A DNA stretch of 64,000 nt from Anaeromyxobacter oryzae (lineage in GTDB: Bacteria > Myxococcota > Myxococcia > Myxococcales > Anaeromyxobacteraceae): the NCBI RefSeq assembly GCF_023169945.1, contig NZ_AP025591.1, positions 806,001-870,000 of the forward strand, written 5' to 3'. Position numbers and translations under genes: made by a program. The notes under the pieces were generated by a model that was not told where the DNA came from, did not search any database, and saw only the letters and a program-made list of their open reading frames with translations. This document shows positions 52,901 through 60,720 of the stretch, piece after piece (within the stretch, counting starts at the first letter, position 1; the number at the start of each line of letters is the position of its first letter).

Positions 52901-53635
52901 ACCCGACACGGAGACGCTGGCCGCGTTCGCGGGCGAGGCGGGCGCGGTCGCGGCGAGGAGCGGGGCCTCGGGCGGGGTCGCGTCCTGGACGTACACCGGC
53001 CCGGGGAAGCAGCCGGACGTGTTGCCCGCGAAGTCGGTCACCTCCAGCCCGAACGTCGTGGTCGCGTCGTGCGGCACGTGGACCGTCACCGAGAACGCGC
53101 CGTCCGCGCCGGCGGCGGGGGCGGTCCCGAGCGGGGACCCCGCGCACGTCGCGTCGGCGAAGACGGCGACGCGTGCCAGCGGCTCGGTGGTGCCGGAGAC
53201 GACCGGCGCGTCGACGTTCGAGGGCGACGCGGGCGTCACGGTCGCAGCGGCGGGCGCGCCCGGAGCGTCGCCGTCCACCACGTACGTGAACACGGGCCCG
53301 CAAGGCGACGCCTTGCCGTCGATCGACGCCGCCGCGCTGAACTCGGTCGTGGAGCCGGGCGCCACGGTCACCTTCACCGCGAACCCGCCGTCCACGCCGA
53401 TGTGGACGCTGGCGAGCGGCGTTCCGACGCAGCCGGCGCCGGCGTAAACGGACAGTGTCGCGCCCGGGCGCGTGTACCCGACCAGGGTCGGATCGGTACG
53501 GTTCGACGGCGACGGCGGCTGCGACGAGAGCGTCGGCGCAGCCGGCGCGCTCGCGTCCCCGGTGCCGCCGCCCCCGCTGCAGGCGGCGAGCAGCGAAAGG
53601 GCGAGCCACGGGCCAGACGAGCGGACGACGCGCAT
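46946..53635 (-). CDS. Giant lipoprotein: 14 Ig-like repeats, FN3 and RCC1 propeller repeats
   Basis: This is a 2229-residue predicted surface lipoprotein (lipobox LLAAC, Cys19; ATG 53633-53635 has CGGAGG upstream). Residues 30-1380 are 14 Ig-like repeats of about 95 residues (Big_6-like: PGATVRVYG..C, DAAGNVSPC, VEDSTPPAAP), each with spaced Cys residues likely to form a disulfide. Next is one fibronectin III domain (about 1383-1485). Residues 1490-2229 are about 14 RCC1 repeats (HACALAQDGAIYCWGANDGQQ-type, 13 clear plus one degenerate), enough for two seven-bladed propellers. There is no enzyme motif; adhesion or protein binding is the expected role. An antisense open frame of similar length over the same DNA is a shadow. 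Confidence 0.95.
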   Translation of the reverse strand: MRVVRSSGPWLALSLLAACSGGGGTGDASAPAAPTLSSQPPSPSNRTDPTLVGYTRPGATLSVYAGAGCVGTPLASVHIGVDGGFAVKVTVAPGSTTEFSAAASIDGKASPCGPVFTYVVDGDAPGAPAAATVTPASPSNVDAPVVSGTTEPLARVAVFADATCAGSPLGTAPAAGADGAFSVTVHVPHDATTTFGLEVTDFAGNTSGCFPGPVYVQDATPPEAPLLAATAPASPANAASVSVSGTAEALATIRLHAGTCAEGPIVGTGPVAADGAFAVDAAAARNQANTIVAEAVDAAGNVSPCSDAIVFVEDSTAPAVPALASAPANDVPRNAATIVLSGAVEAGATVTVYRGAACDAEVGRVVADVDGTFALEVAVDRNASTTFSARAADALGNASPCGAPLAFVEDSTPPAAPVASATVPASPSSDLAPVLAGIAEPAAVVRVYGDAGCTGAAGVLGEGVAGPDGAFAVTIAAPRDAATALHLDATDGAGNTSACASGPLYVQDSTPPAAPILAGTVPGSPANAAAVSVVGSAEPGAVVTLHAGGCGGAFLGVAQASAIDGQFAAAVTVDRNQAIAIYADARDAVGNASACSAPIGFVEDSTPPAGVVLAATPGSPSSASAIVISGATEPGARVQLYRGAACDAELLPAPAVDATGRFSASVAIPQDPPDATLPFTARATDAAGNSTCGPALTFVHDLTPPASPVASGTTPASPANDNDPVLSGTAEPGATVRVYAGGGCAPAAVLATATAGANGAFAVTFHVANDTTTAVELDAADAAGNRSACAAGPIYVEDSTAPGAPVVLATAPASPANTAVVDVRGTAEPGAEVVVFAGACGGPFLGTGTASGAGTFTVGVSVARDATTELVAQAVDAAGNVSGCSTALAFVQDSTLPAAPALGSSPSSAHPQNVARTGGTIVLSGTVEPGATVSIFRGAACETPVAAPVVAADGAFSATVAVDANATTVFTARATDPAGNVSPCGPTLAFVEDSLRPAAPVATATTPAGPANDNDPVLSGVAEGGATVRVYGDPACAGPVLGAGAAGGGGAYAVSFHVADDTTTALAVTATDAAGNVSDCVPGPIYVEDSTPPARPALASVTPGSPANTAAVTVAGNAEAGAGVTLFGGGCGGTFLGGGSAAGDGSFVVSATIPRNAATSIFAQARDAAGNASACSDALVFVEDSTPPAAPGLSSSPPSDHARNVSAAGGTIALAGTTEPTATVNVYRDGTCGSLLGPAPVAADGSFSLVVPVDPNATTTFSARATDAADNASSCGTPLAFVEDSIAPAAPVLTDTAAAFPTGPTSNAGPTFSGTAEAKATVQIFTTPGCAAGTLVSTGVASAAGAFSIPVPVPQDTTTTFGANAVDAAGNVSPCTAAPRPYVHDGTPPAFAGLATVTVRDAGSIRLTWQAATDAVTTQDRIVYDVCRSTSWGGCTGGTFTATPPSVTGGTGTITYDVTGLSPGTRYFFVVRAHDQAGNADRNVAQKMGKTFGNGAVATASGGNGVPAASGGTPYFTCVLDGGGRVLCLSQTAGIPQLGTGGSAVTGPVVGLPPAVAISAGESHACALAQDGAIYCWGANDGQQVGIDPAVNAGPFSTAQRVSTGASTPAVAIDCGRAHTCALLADGSIRCWGKDDQGQLGNGAQAARSGVVQVPAYLSPLDGRVVAATGIAAGDQHSCAAYVDGSVRCWGARTHGQLGDGTALVPAPAPALAPVPYPAPLDAFDRYVSVDAGWTHTCALTLKGKIYCAGANGDGQIGDGSTSDRIAPFPVGLAQASRLTLGRNHTCAIIAATGEPWCWGDDAFGQMGDRGNADRKSPALANGSFTGWKAFFAGQDETCGVKNGQAYCWGTGGSGLNPAAGGTTLSPLLLNGAPGATALAAGRAHTCAMLADGAVRCFGSNSAGQVGNGQPVNALLPADVASGAGAVVAGGANTCFGTVSGATCWGSNEFLQLGDPTFTGPIRNLPPGGLARPDWPVAIGDHACGANPVGALECWGRNDRGQLGRNTTGDPTASSAAVGGGGFYVRGVTVGALHACAIDRDGAVSCWGDNGSGQLGTAGAAAALSPVPVSVYGLTEDVVQIDAGGGDTTCARDAGGGISCWGANAHGQLGDPSNLAASSDAAAPVAGLANAIDLAVGPNHACAVLAEGTVRCWGSNASGQLGDGGTSDSATPVVAAGVTGARQVVVGETHSCALLGDGTARCWGGNLSGQLGDGTTTAHAVPAPVEAFP

Positions 53636-53753
53636 GCCTCGAACCTCCGGGGGATGGAAGGAGGCTCGTAGCACGGCCGGACGACCGACCACAACCGGGG
53701 CATCCGCCCGGAAAGGCATGTGGCGACGGCCTGTTGGGACACCAACGAGGAGG

Positions 53754-54644
53754 CTACCGGGCGTCGCGCCGCCACCCCTGCCAGACCACGTAGCGGCGGA
53801 AGTCCGACACGAACTCCGCGTCGCCGATCCCGATCGCCTCCCGGAAGGCCGCCGGGAAACGCCGGCCCTGCCCCATCAGCTTCACGATCCGGTGGACGCG
53901 CTCCTCGCCGTACCGGGCGAGCAGGAAGACGACCGCGTGATGGGCCGCCCCGTAAACGACCTCCGACTGGTCCTGATAGAGCGGGTCGGGGTCGAGCAGC
54001 GGATCGCCGACGGCGACCACCGGGCCGCGGGCGGCGCGAGCGCGGGCGCCGGGCACGCCGTCGCCCGAACCGGGGAGCGCGTCCTCGTAGAAGCGCGACA
54101 GGTCCCGGAGATCGCCCCGCCGGTGCCCCTGCCCCGCCGACACGCTCGCGAGCCCCTCGCTGAACCAGCGCGGGATGTCCTTGTACATCCAGGAGAGCTC
54201 GTCGCCGGCGAGCTGGTACATCGCGCAGTGGGTCAGCTCGTGCGTGACGAGCTCGTGCACCTCGCGATCCGAGGCGCCGAGGAGCCCCCACGTGCGCGGC
54301 GACTGCAGATCGATCTGGCCGTACCGCGCCCACGCGCGGAGCCACTCGTAGCCGCTCCGGTGGACGGCCGCCTCGAGCGCCGCGTGCGTCGGGTGGACGA
54401 CGACGTTCACCGGCGCGCCGAGGACGCCCCAGCGCGCGACGCGGGGCGCGGCGTCCTCGAGCGCGGCGATCACCTGCCGCGCGGCGTGCTCGTCCTCCGG
54501 GAAGTAGTGGACGCGGAAGCGGGCGGGGCCGACGGTGAGATCCTCGACCCGCTCGCCGTCGCCGCCGAGGTGCGCGATGCACCCGGTCGCGAGCGCGGCG
54601 AGGACGAGGACGGCGGCGCGGAGCACACGTCCACTTAGCGTCAC
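53754..54644 (-). CDS. Lipoprotein with HExxH zinc-protease-like (gluzincin) motif
   Basis: This is a 296-residue protein starting at GTG 54642-54644 that overlaps the stop of the upstream gene (GTGA). Lipobox ATGC gives lipidated Cys22. H135-E136-L-T-H139 followed by the third ligand E163 in RWFSEGLAS is the peptidase MA-like arrangement, as in other predicted surface gluzincins. C-terminal helices (VVYGAAHHAVVFLLARYG) fit the family. It may be a protease or a non-catalytic relative; all ligands are present. It is translationally linked to the (broken) metalloenzyme gene upstream. Confidence 0.85.
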   Translation of the reverse strand: MTLSGRVLRAAVLVLAALATGCIAHLGGDGERVEDLTVGPARFRVHYFPEDEHAARQVIAALEDAAPRVARWGVLGAPVNVVVHPTHAALEAAVHRSGYEWLRAWARYGQIDLQSPRTWGLLGASDREVHELVTHELTHCAMYQLAGDELSWMYKDIPRWFSEGLASVSAGQGHRRGDLRDLSRFYEDALPGSGDGVPGARARAARGPVVAVGDPLLDPDPLYQDQSEVVYGAAHHAVVFLLARYGEERVHRIVKLMGQGRRFPAAFREAIGIGDAEFVSDFRRYVVWQGWRRDAR

Positions 54645-55524
54645 TCCCCGTCGGTACGCAAGGCGGGCGACACGCCGCACAACCCGAGCAGGAGCGGAGC
54701 GAGGTGGGTCAGATCACCCACCGTGTCCAGCGCTGGCGCGGCACGGCCGAACCCGAGCACCGGGACGGGTGCGAGCGTGTGGTTGCGCGTGGAGAGGTCC
54801 TCGACGTTGCCGTGGTCGCTCGCGACGACGAGGGCGTCGCCGGGCGCGAGGCCCGCGACGACCGCGCGGAGGAACCGGTCGAGCCGGCCGAGCGCGTCGC
54901 CAGATCGTGATCGCGCGCGAGGTCGAGGAAGATCGCGGCCGCGTCCTCCGGGGCGCGGGGGGAGAGGCGCGCCCCGTGGACGCGCGCGCGAGCGCCGGTG
55001 ATGTCGTGCGTGAGGGCGGCGCCGCGTCCGGCGTCGTCCCACGTCCGGAACCGACCGCCGCCGGCGGCGTACGCGACCGTCGTCGCGGCGGGGCGCGCGC
55101 GGCGCCGCCCGTCGGTCGCGAACTCCGGCTCGCCCTCCGCCTCGAGGCCGAGCGCCCGGAGGTACGCCACCGGGTACGCGTTGGCGAACACGGCGCGCCG
55201 CCCGGCGGCGGCGAGCGCGCCGAAGAGGGACCGCTCCCGGAGCAGCGCCCGCAGCGGCGCGTTCGGGTAGCCGAGGAGGTGGCGCCCGAGGAGGCGCGGC
55301 GCATTCTCTCCCGTGAGGATCGTGCTCTGCCCCGTCGCGGACTGCGGTCGGCCCGGCACGCCGAGCGTCGCGTCGGCGAGCACCGCGCGGCCCCCGTCCG
55401 GCAGCGGGGCGCCCCCGCCGTCCGCGAACCGCGAGAGCAGGAACGGCTCCCGCGCGAGCGGGTTCGCGTCGGGGTCGCGCGCACCCGCGCCCACGCCGTC
55501 GACGAACACGAAGAGGACCGCCAC
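54641..55524 (-). pseudogene. Metalloenzyme-superfamily (phosphoglycerate mutase-like) gene, internal deletion and frameshift
   Basis: The N-terminal part (from GTG 55522-55524) reads VAVLFVFVDGVGAGARDPDANP, then ATGQSTILTGENAP, ending near residue 205 at IFLDLARDHDL. The C-terminal part DALGRLDRFLRAVVAGLAPGD, ASDHGNVEDLSTRNHTLAP (metal ligands D, H, H) is in another frame. The two meet at about 54895-54905 with only a few bases between, whereas relatives have about 20-25 more residues there (the stretch with DLAGH). So a deletion whose length is not a multiple of three has removed this part. Both flanks remain well conserved, so the event is recent, or an assembly error. The upstream start lacks a clear ribosome site. 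Confidence 0.7.
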
Positions 55525-55741
55525 CGCTGGAGGATAACGCGCCCCGCCCGGCGCGCGCGCAAAGCGGTGATCACCGGGCCGGAGGTCGCGCAGGGGCATG
55601 GGCTCGAGTCGCCGGCTCGTCCGGGAGGTCGGCCGGGGGCGCCCCAAGTTTCGTCGCGCCCGGCGCTGCCCGGCGGCGCGGAGCAAAGGAACTTCCCCCC
55701 GCCCACCTTTCGGGCACCGGCGGAGCCCCGGAGGAGGACCG

Positions 55742-57127
55742 ATGCGGATGTGGCGAACCTCGACCGGAGCTGCGGGCGCGCTTCCCGCCGCCGGCGCTCC
55801 GGCGAGCGCACCGGCGTGGTCGTCGGGGATGGCTGCGCTCGCGCGCGACGAGGCCGCGCGCGCCGCGCTCCTGCGGGTGCTCGTCGTCGGCTGGTCACTC
55901 GCGGTCTTTGCCGCGTACCAGCCCGGGCTCATGACGCCCGACTCCATCGGGCAGTACTGGCAGGGGATCCACTGGTACTTCGGGACGTGGGCTCCGCCGC
56001 TCGGCTCGATGCTGAGCGGACTCGCGGGCAAGCTCGCGGGCTCTCCGTGGCCGCTCTTCCTCGCCCAGGTCGTCGCGCTCCCGGCAGGGATGGCGGCGCT
56101 GGTCCGGCGTCCGGGCCATGCCCCCGTGGCGACCCTCGCCGTGTTCGTCGCCTTCCTCGTCGCGCCGCCGGTGTGGGGGATCGCGAACACGCTCTACAAG
56201 GACGTCTGGATGGTGGTGCCGCTCGTGTTCGCGGTGGTCGCGCTGCGCCGGGGTCACCCGGTCGCCGCGGCCGTCGCCGCAGTGATCGCGGCGCTCCTCC
56301 GGTACAACGCCATCTTCGCGGTCGTGCCGTTGCTCGTCCCGATGACGGCCCAGCTCGCGCGCACGCGGGTCGGCCGGGCCGTCGCCGGGGCGGCGGTGAT
56401 CGCGGCGTGCCTGGTCGTGCCGCCCGCGGTCGCGCGCGCGGTCCGCGCCATCGACGAGTGGCCGCTCGGGTCGTTGCTCGTGTACGACCTCGCCGGGATC
56501 GAGGTCGAGCGGCCCGACCTCTTCGCCGGATCCGTGCTCGCGAAGGACGTGAGCCTGGAGGAGCTGCGGGCGCTGTATTCGCCGTACACGGGCGCGCCGC
56601 TCTTCTGGGAGCCGAACCGGCGCACGATCCAGAAGGACCTCCTCCCGGCGCGGCGCGCGCAGCTCGAGGCCGAGTGGCTGCACACGCTGCCGAAGGCGTG
56701 GAAGGAGTACCTCCGCCACCGCGTCCGGGTCTTCGAGGCCCAGCTCGCGCTCCAGCGCGGGCCGGTGTTCCTGCCGTTCCAGCTGGACATCGAGGCGAAC
56801 CCGTGGGGCTTCGACGTCCCGAAGGCGGGCGCGGCGTGGCGGATCGCAGAGCGGGTCCGGCACCGGCTGAAGGACACGCCCCTCTTCCGCGGGTGGCTCT
56901 GGCTCGCGCTGTCGGCGGCCGGCTGCATCGCCGCCGCGGCCCTCCGGAGGGAGAAGCTCGCGGCGTGGGTGGCCGCCTCGGGCCTCGCGTACACGCTCGC
57001 CTACGCCGTCATCGGCGTGGCGGCGGATTTCCGCTACGTCTACTGGACGGTGATCACGGTCTTCATCACGGCGATGCTGCTCGCCGACGCGCCGGCCACC
57101 GCGGGCGCGCCGGGGTCGGAGGAATGA
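55742..57127 (+). CDS. Polytopic membrane protein, paralogue 1 (possible GT-C type)
   Basis: This is a 461-residue protein with about nine to eleven hydrophobic helices, starting at ATG 55742 with GGAGGAGG upstream. A first loop QPGLMTPDSIGQY includes an Asp, as in GT-C transferases that use polyprenyl-phosphate sugars. It also has LYKDVWM, LRYNAIF, LLVYDLAGIEV and LRALYSPYTGAPL, all repeated in the next gene. Substrate and reaction are unknown. It couples to its paralogue by ATGA and is convergent with the methyltransferase. A relation to surface glycan assembly is an inference from the family type and neighbours. Confidence 0.78.
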   Translation: MRMWRTSTGAAGALPAAGAPASAPAWSSGMAALARDEAARAALLRVLVVGWSLAVFAAYQPGLMTPDSIGQYWQGIHWYFGTWAPPLGSMLSGLAGKLAGSPWPLFLAQVVALPAGMAALVRRPGHAPVATLAVFVAFLVAPPVWGIANTLYKDVWMVVPLVFAVVALRRGHPVAAAVAAVIAALLRYNAIFAVVPLLVPMTAQLARTRVGRAVAGAAVIAACLVVPPAVARAVRAIDEWPLGSLLVYDLAGIEVERPDLFAGSVLAKDVSLEELRALYSPYTGAPLFWEPNRRTIQKDLLPARRAQLEAEWLHTLPKAWKEYLRHRVRVFEAQLALQRGPVFLPFQLDIEANPWGFDVPKAGAAWRIAERVRHRLKDTPLFRGWLWLALSAAGCIAAAALRREKLAAWVAASGLAYTLAYAVIGVAADFRYVYWTVITVFITAMLLADAPATAGAPGSEE

Positions 57128-58545
57128 AGCCGATGCACGGTCGGCGCGCCGCGGCGCTCGCGCTCGCGGCCGGCGCGTGGGCGGCGATCGTGTTCGCCGC
57201 CTTCCGCCCGGGCCTCATGTCGATCGACGCCCTGGTCCACTACGGCCAGGGGCTTCAGCACGCCTACAGCAACCAGCACCCGCCGCTCGTCGCCGTGCTG
57301 TTCGGGCTCTCCGGCTGGTCGTTCGGGACGCCGGCGGGGATCCTCGCGCTGCAGCTCGGTACGATCGGGGGCGGGTTCGCGTTGCTCTCCTGGCGCGGGC
57401 TCCGGGATGGCCCCCGGCCCCTGCCATCGCTGCTGGTCCTCGCGGTCTTCCTCGCCGCCCCGACGACGTGGACGTTCGCGGCGATGCTCGGCAAGGACGG
57501 GCTGATGGCGGGCGCGCTCCTCCTCGCCTGCGCCGCGCTCCGGTCCGGCCGCCCCGGCGCGACGCTCGCGCTCGCGCTCGCGGGGACGCTCCTGCGCCAC
57601 AACGCGATCCTGGCCGCGGCGCCCCTCGCGGTGGGGGCGATCTGGGAGGGGCGGCGCCCGTCGGGTCGGCTCGCGCGGGGGGCCGTCGCAGCGGTCGCCG
57701 TCGCAGTGCTCGCCGCAGCGCCCGCGGCGGTCGAGCGCGCGACCCGCGCGCGGGACGTCTGGCCGCTCGGGCAGCTCCTCGCGTACGACCTCGCGGGCAT
57801 CTACGTGCGCCACCCCGAGGCGCTCCCCGCGTCCACGCTCGCGCGCGACCTGTCCGTCGCGGATCTCCGCCGCCTGTACACCCCCTTCACCGGCGGCCCG
57901 CTGATCTTCCCGCGCCACCCCGGCGACCCCGGGATCCCGTTCGACGGGCTCGCCGCGCGGCGCGACGAGCTCACCGCCGAGTGGCTCCGCGCCGTCCGCA
58001 CGTACCCGCGCGCCTGGCTCGCGCACCGGTGGGACGTCTTCCGCGCGCTCCTCGGGACGCAGCGCGGTCCCGCGTTCTACCCGTTCCACGCGACCCTCGA
58101 TCCGAACCCGTGGGGGCTGCGGCTCCACCCCGGGTCCCTCTCGCGCGCGCTCGAGGCCGTCCGCGACGGGGCGCGGGACGGGATCGCGTTCCGCGGCTGG
58201 TTCTGGATCGGACTCTCCGCGCTCGCCACCGCGGTCGCGGCGAGACGCGCGCGCCGCGATGGCGTCCCGCTGTGGATCGCGCTCTCGGGACTCGCGTACG
58301 CGCTCGCGTACCTCGCCGTCTCCGTCTCCGCGGAGTTCAGGTATCTGTACTGGACCGCGCTCTCGACGTTCGCGACGGCGGCTGCGGCGCTCGGGACGGG
58401 TGCCGCCGCTCGGGTGGAGGTCTCGCCGCGCGCGGCGCGAGCCGGCGCCGCCGGGGCGCCTTCCGCAGCACCGCCCACTGCGACAGCCCGCCGACGATCC
58501 GGACCTGCCGCTCCTCGAAGTGCGGAGCGCCCCGGAGATCGATGA
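57124..58545 (+). CDS. Polytopic membrane protein, paralogue 2
   Basis: This is a 473-residue protein related to its neighbour: PGLMSIDALVHYGQG, GKDGLM, LRHNAILAAAPL, LLAYDLAGIYV and LRRLYTPFTGGPL align with it over most of the length, so a tandem duplication followed by divergence is likely. It starts at ATG 57124 overlapping the stop of the first. After the last helix the frame runs on through about 43 Ala/Arg/Pro-rich residues, overlapping the convergent methyltransferase gene by 209 bases; the tail may be dispensable. Function unknown. Confidence 0.76.
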   Translation: MKPMHGRRAAALALAAGAWAAIVFAAFRPGLMSIDALVHYGQGLQHAYSNQHPPLVAVLFGLSGWSFGTPAGILALQLGTIGGGFALLSWRGLRDGPRPLPSLLVLAVFLAAPTTWTFAAMLGKDGLMAGALLLACAALRSGRPGATLALALAGTLLRHNAILAAAPLAVGAIWEGRRPSGRLARGAVAAVAVAVLAAAPAAVERATRARDVWPLGQLLAYDLAGIYVRHPEALPASTLARDLSVADLRRLYTPFTGGPLIFPRHPGDPGIPFDGLAARRDELTAEWLRAVRTYPRAWLAHRWDVFRALLGTQRGPAFYPFHATLDPNPWGLRLHPGSLSRALEAVRDGARDGIAFRGWFWIGLSALATAVAARRARRDGVPLWIALSGLAYALAYLAVSVSAEFRYLYWTALSTFATAAAALGTGAAARVEVSPRAARAGAAGAPSAAPPTATARRRSGPAAPRSAERPGDR

Positions 58546-58951
58546 GGAAGTCGTGCGGCGACGTCCGGCGCTGGTTGAGCCCCACCGCCTCGAGCGCCCG
58601 CATGACCCAGTCGCGGGACGGCACCGGCGTCGTAACGAACATCGCGCCGCCCGGCGCGAGCAGGTCGTAGCAGGCGCGGAAGCAGTCGACGTGCTCGACC
58701 ACCTCGAACGCGACGATCACGTCGAACGACTGCGCGCGCAGCCCGATCCGGCGCCAGTCGTTCACGTCGCCCACGACGTCCGCGGGCGGGCGCAGGTCGA
58801 GGCCGGTGTACCGGGTGAAGCCCCGGGCGCGGAGCGCCGGGCCGAGCCAGCCACCGCCGCACCCGATCTCCAGGATCCGCGCGTCCCGGGGGACGGCCGA
58901 GAAGAACCGGTCGAGCTTCCTTCCCTGCGCCCAGCGGCTCAGGAGCGGCAC
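58337..58951 (-). CDS. Class I SAM-dependent methyltransferase
   Basis: This is a 204-residue protein from GTG 58949-58951 (GGAGGT upstream). SAM motif I is LEIGCGGGWLGPALRARG, followed by YTGLDLRPP, FDVIVAFEVVEHVD and DLLAPGGAMFVTTPVP, as in UbiE/Methyltransf_11-type enzymes. The methyltransferase core ends near residue 166; the remaining Arg/Pro tail reads through the 3' end of the convergent membrane protein gene. It lies 31 bases after the flavin oxidoreductase gene on the same strand, so the two probably form an operon. Acceptor unknown. Confidence 0.86.
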   Translation of the reverse strand: MPLLSRWAQGRKLDRFFSAVPRDARILEIGCGGGWLGPALRARGFTRYTGLDLRPPADVVGDVNDWRRIGLRAQSFDVIVAFEVVEHVDCFRACYDLLAPGGAMFVTTPVPSRDWVMRALEAVGLNQRRTSPHDFLIDLRGAPHFEERQVRIVGGLSQWAVLRKAPRRRRLAPRAARPPPERRHPSRAPQPPSRTSRARSSTDT

Positions 58952-58982
58952 GGGACCTCCACGCGCACGTTCGAGGGCACTC

Positions 58983-60497
58983 TCAGGCCGCCGAGCCGAC
59001 GCCGACCTGCGCCGGCACGGGCCGCGACCCGGCGCGGGTCGGCGAGTGGACGTCCCGGACCGTCTCCTCCTCGTGGTACTCCGCGTCCTGGTTCACCTTC
59101 CAGACGTCGTAGAGCCGCTCGCCGGCGAGGATGTTGTCGACGGTGAGCATGGCGGTCATCATCGCGTGATCCTGGTTGTTGTACTTGTGCATCCCGTTCC
59201 GCCCGACCGGGTGGAAGGTCGGGAACCGGGCCGCGAGCTCCTCGCGCAGGACGTCGATGCGGGTGGCGTAGGAGTCGTCGTAGACCGGGTAGGCCTTCGG
59301 CTGCCGCACCACGCACGCGTCCACGAGGTCCTCCCTGCGCCCCAGCCCGACGATGGACAGCTCCCTCATCGCGAGGTCCACGAGGGCGGCGTCGTCCGCG
59401 TTCCAGAGCGCGTCGTGCTCGAAGCAGAAGTACTCGAGCCCGTAGCAGGCCATCGCCGGGTCGGGGACCATCTCGGGCGACCAGGACTTGAAGTTCTGGA
59501 TCCGCCCGACCTTCACGCCCGGCTCGTGGATGTAGATCCAGTTGTCGTCGAACGCGTCCCGGTCGCGGAGCATGACCGCGACGGTGATGAAGTCGCGATA
59601 GCGCAGGCTGCGGATCGCCTCGACGGTGCGCGCGGACAGGCTCGGGGAGAGCGCGCGCTCCAGCATCGAGAGCGGCGCGGAGGAGATGACGTGCTCCGCC
59701 GTCGCCTCCTCGCTGCTGCCGTCGCGCCGGCGGACGGTCACCGTCCAGCGCCGCGCGGGCGCGTCCCAGGCGCAGTGCGTGACGGCGGCGCCGAGCTCGA
59801 CCCGCCCGCCCATCGCGACGGTCCTGGCGGCGCACGCCTCCCACATCATCCCGGGCCCCTTGCGCGGGTACCGGAAGGAGTCGATGAGCGTCTTCACGAC
59901 GCGCGAGCGATCGCGCCGGCCGATGCGCGGGAGGAGCGCGTTCAGCACGGCGGTGGTGAGGTTCAGCCCCTTGATGCGCTGCGCGGCCCAGTCGGCGGAG
60001 ATCTCCCGGCAGCTCATCCCCCAGACCTTCTCCGTGTACGTCTTGAAGAAGATCTCGAAGAGCCGCTCGCCGAACTGGTTCGTGACCCAGTCCTGGAACG
60101 TCCGCGCCTCGGGGATCGGGAACGCGCGCGCCTGAACGTACGACGCGAGGCACCGCGCCGCCTCGACGGGGCCGAGCTTCAGGAGCGCTTCCGTTCCCCG
60201 GAGCGGGTACGAGTAGAACTTCCCGCGGTAGTAGATCCGGGACGAGCGCGGGCGCTCGAGCATGTCGCCGGGGAGGATCTCGGTCCAGAAGTCCTCGACC
60301 CTGCGCGATTTCGAGAAGAACCGGTGGCCGCCCACGTCGAAGTGGAAGCCGTGGTGCCGGACCGTCCGCGAGATGCCGCCCACGTACTCGGGATCCGCCT
60401 CGAACACCGTGACGGGGCTGCCCGCCTTCGCGAGCAGGTAGGCGGCGGTGAGCCCGGCGGGACCGGCACCGACGACGATCGTGGAATCTCGGCTCAT
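58983..60497 (-). CDS. FAD-dependent oxidoreductase (amine-oxidase/HemY-like, glycan-locus type)
   Basis: This is a 504-residue protein from ATG 60495-60497 with CAGGAG upstream; the open frame to 60611 adds only noise. The N-terminal dinucleotide motif is IVVGAGPAGLTAAYLLAKAG, then VFEADPEYVGGISRT and DVGGHRFFSKSRRVEDFW, which bind FAD and resemble COG1232 (protoporphyrinogen oxidase-like) and UDP-galactopyranose-mutase-like proteins. The C-terminal part has GRNGMHKYNNQDHAMM. True PPOX function is not implied: such proteins are common next to glycosyltransferases and methyltransferases. It is followed by the methyltransferase gene. Confidence 0.87.
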   Translation of the reverse strand: MSRDSTIVVGAGPAGLTAAYLLAKAGSPVTVFEADPEYVGGISRTVRHHGFHFDVGGHRFFSKSRRVEDFWTEILPGDMLERPRSSRIYYRGKFYSYPLRGTEALLKLGPVEAARCLASYVQARAFPIPEARTFQDWVTNQFGERLFEIFFKTYTEKVWGMSCREISADWAAQRIKGLNLTTAVLNALLPRIGRRDRSRVVKTLIDSFRYPRKGPGMMWEACAARTVAMGGRVELGAAVTHCAWDAPARRWTVTVRRRDGSSEEATAEHVISSAPLSMLERALSPSLSARTVEAIRSLRYRDFITVAVMLRDRDAFDDNWIYIHEPGVKVGRIQNFKSWSPEMVPDPAMACYGLEYFCFEHDALWNADDAALVDLAMRELSIVGLGRREDLVDACVVRQPKAYPVYDDSYATRIDVLREELAARFPTFHPVGRNGMHKYNNQDHAMMTAMLTVDNILAGERLYDVWKVNQDAEYHEEETVRDVHSPTRAGSRPVPAQVGVGSAA

Positions 60498-60720
60498 GCA
60501 CGCTCCTGGACCGCGCCCGCCGCCGGCGAAGACCGACCCGAGGCGCCGGGCGGGCGTACGCTGCCCATCGCGCCGCGCGGCGGGTAGCCGCCCTCCCCGC
60601 GACGGCCTCAACGGTGCGTGAACGCGTGGGGGCCCGCTCCAGGCTCACCCGCGGAGGTCTCCCGCTTCCGGTGTGCACGCGCCCCGCGCGGCGGTATCCT
60701 CGCGCGAGGCCCACTCCTCC

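Noticed and set aside
46517..53671. Plus-strand open frame of 2384 codons antisense to the giant lipoprotein gene
   Set aside because: Its translation is Arg/Gly/Val-rich without domains and arises because high GC removes stop codons; the minus strand has a lipobox, repeats and a ribosome site.
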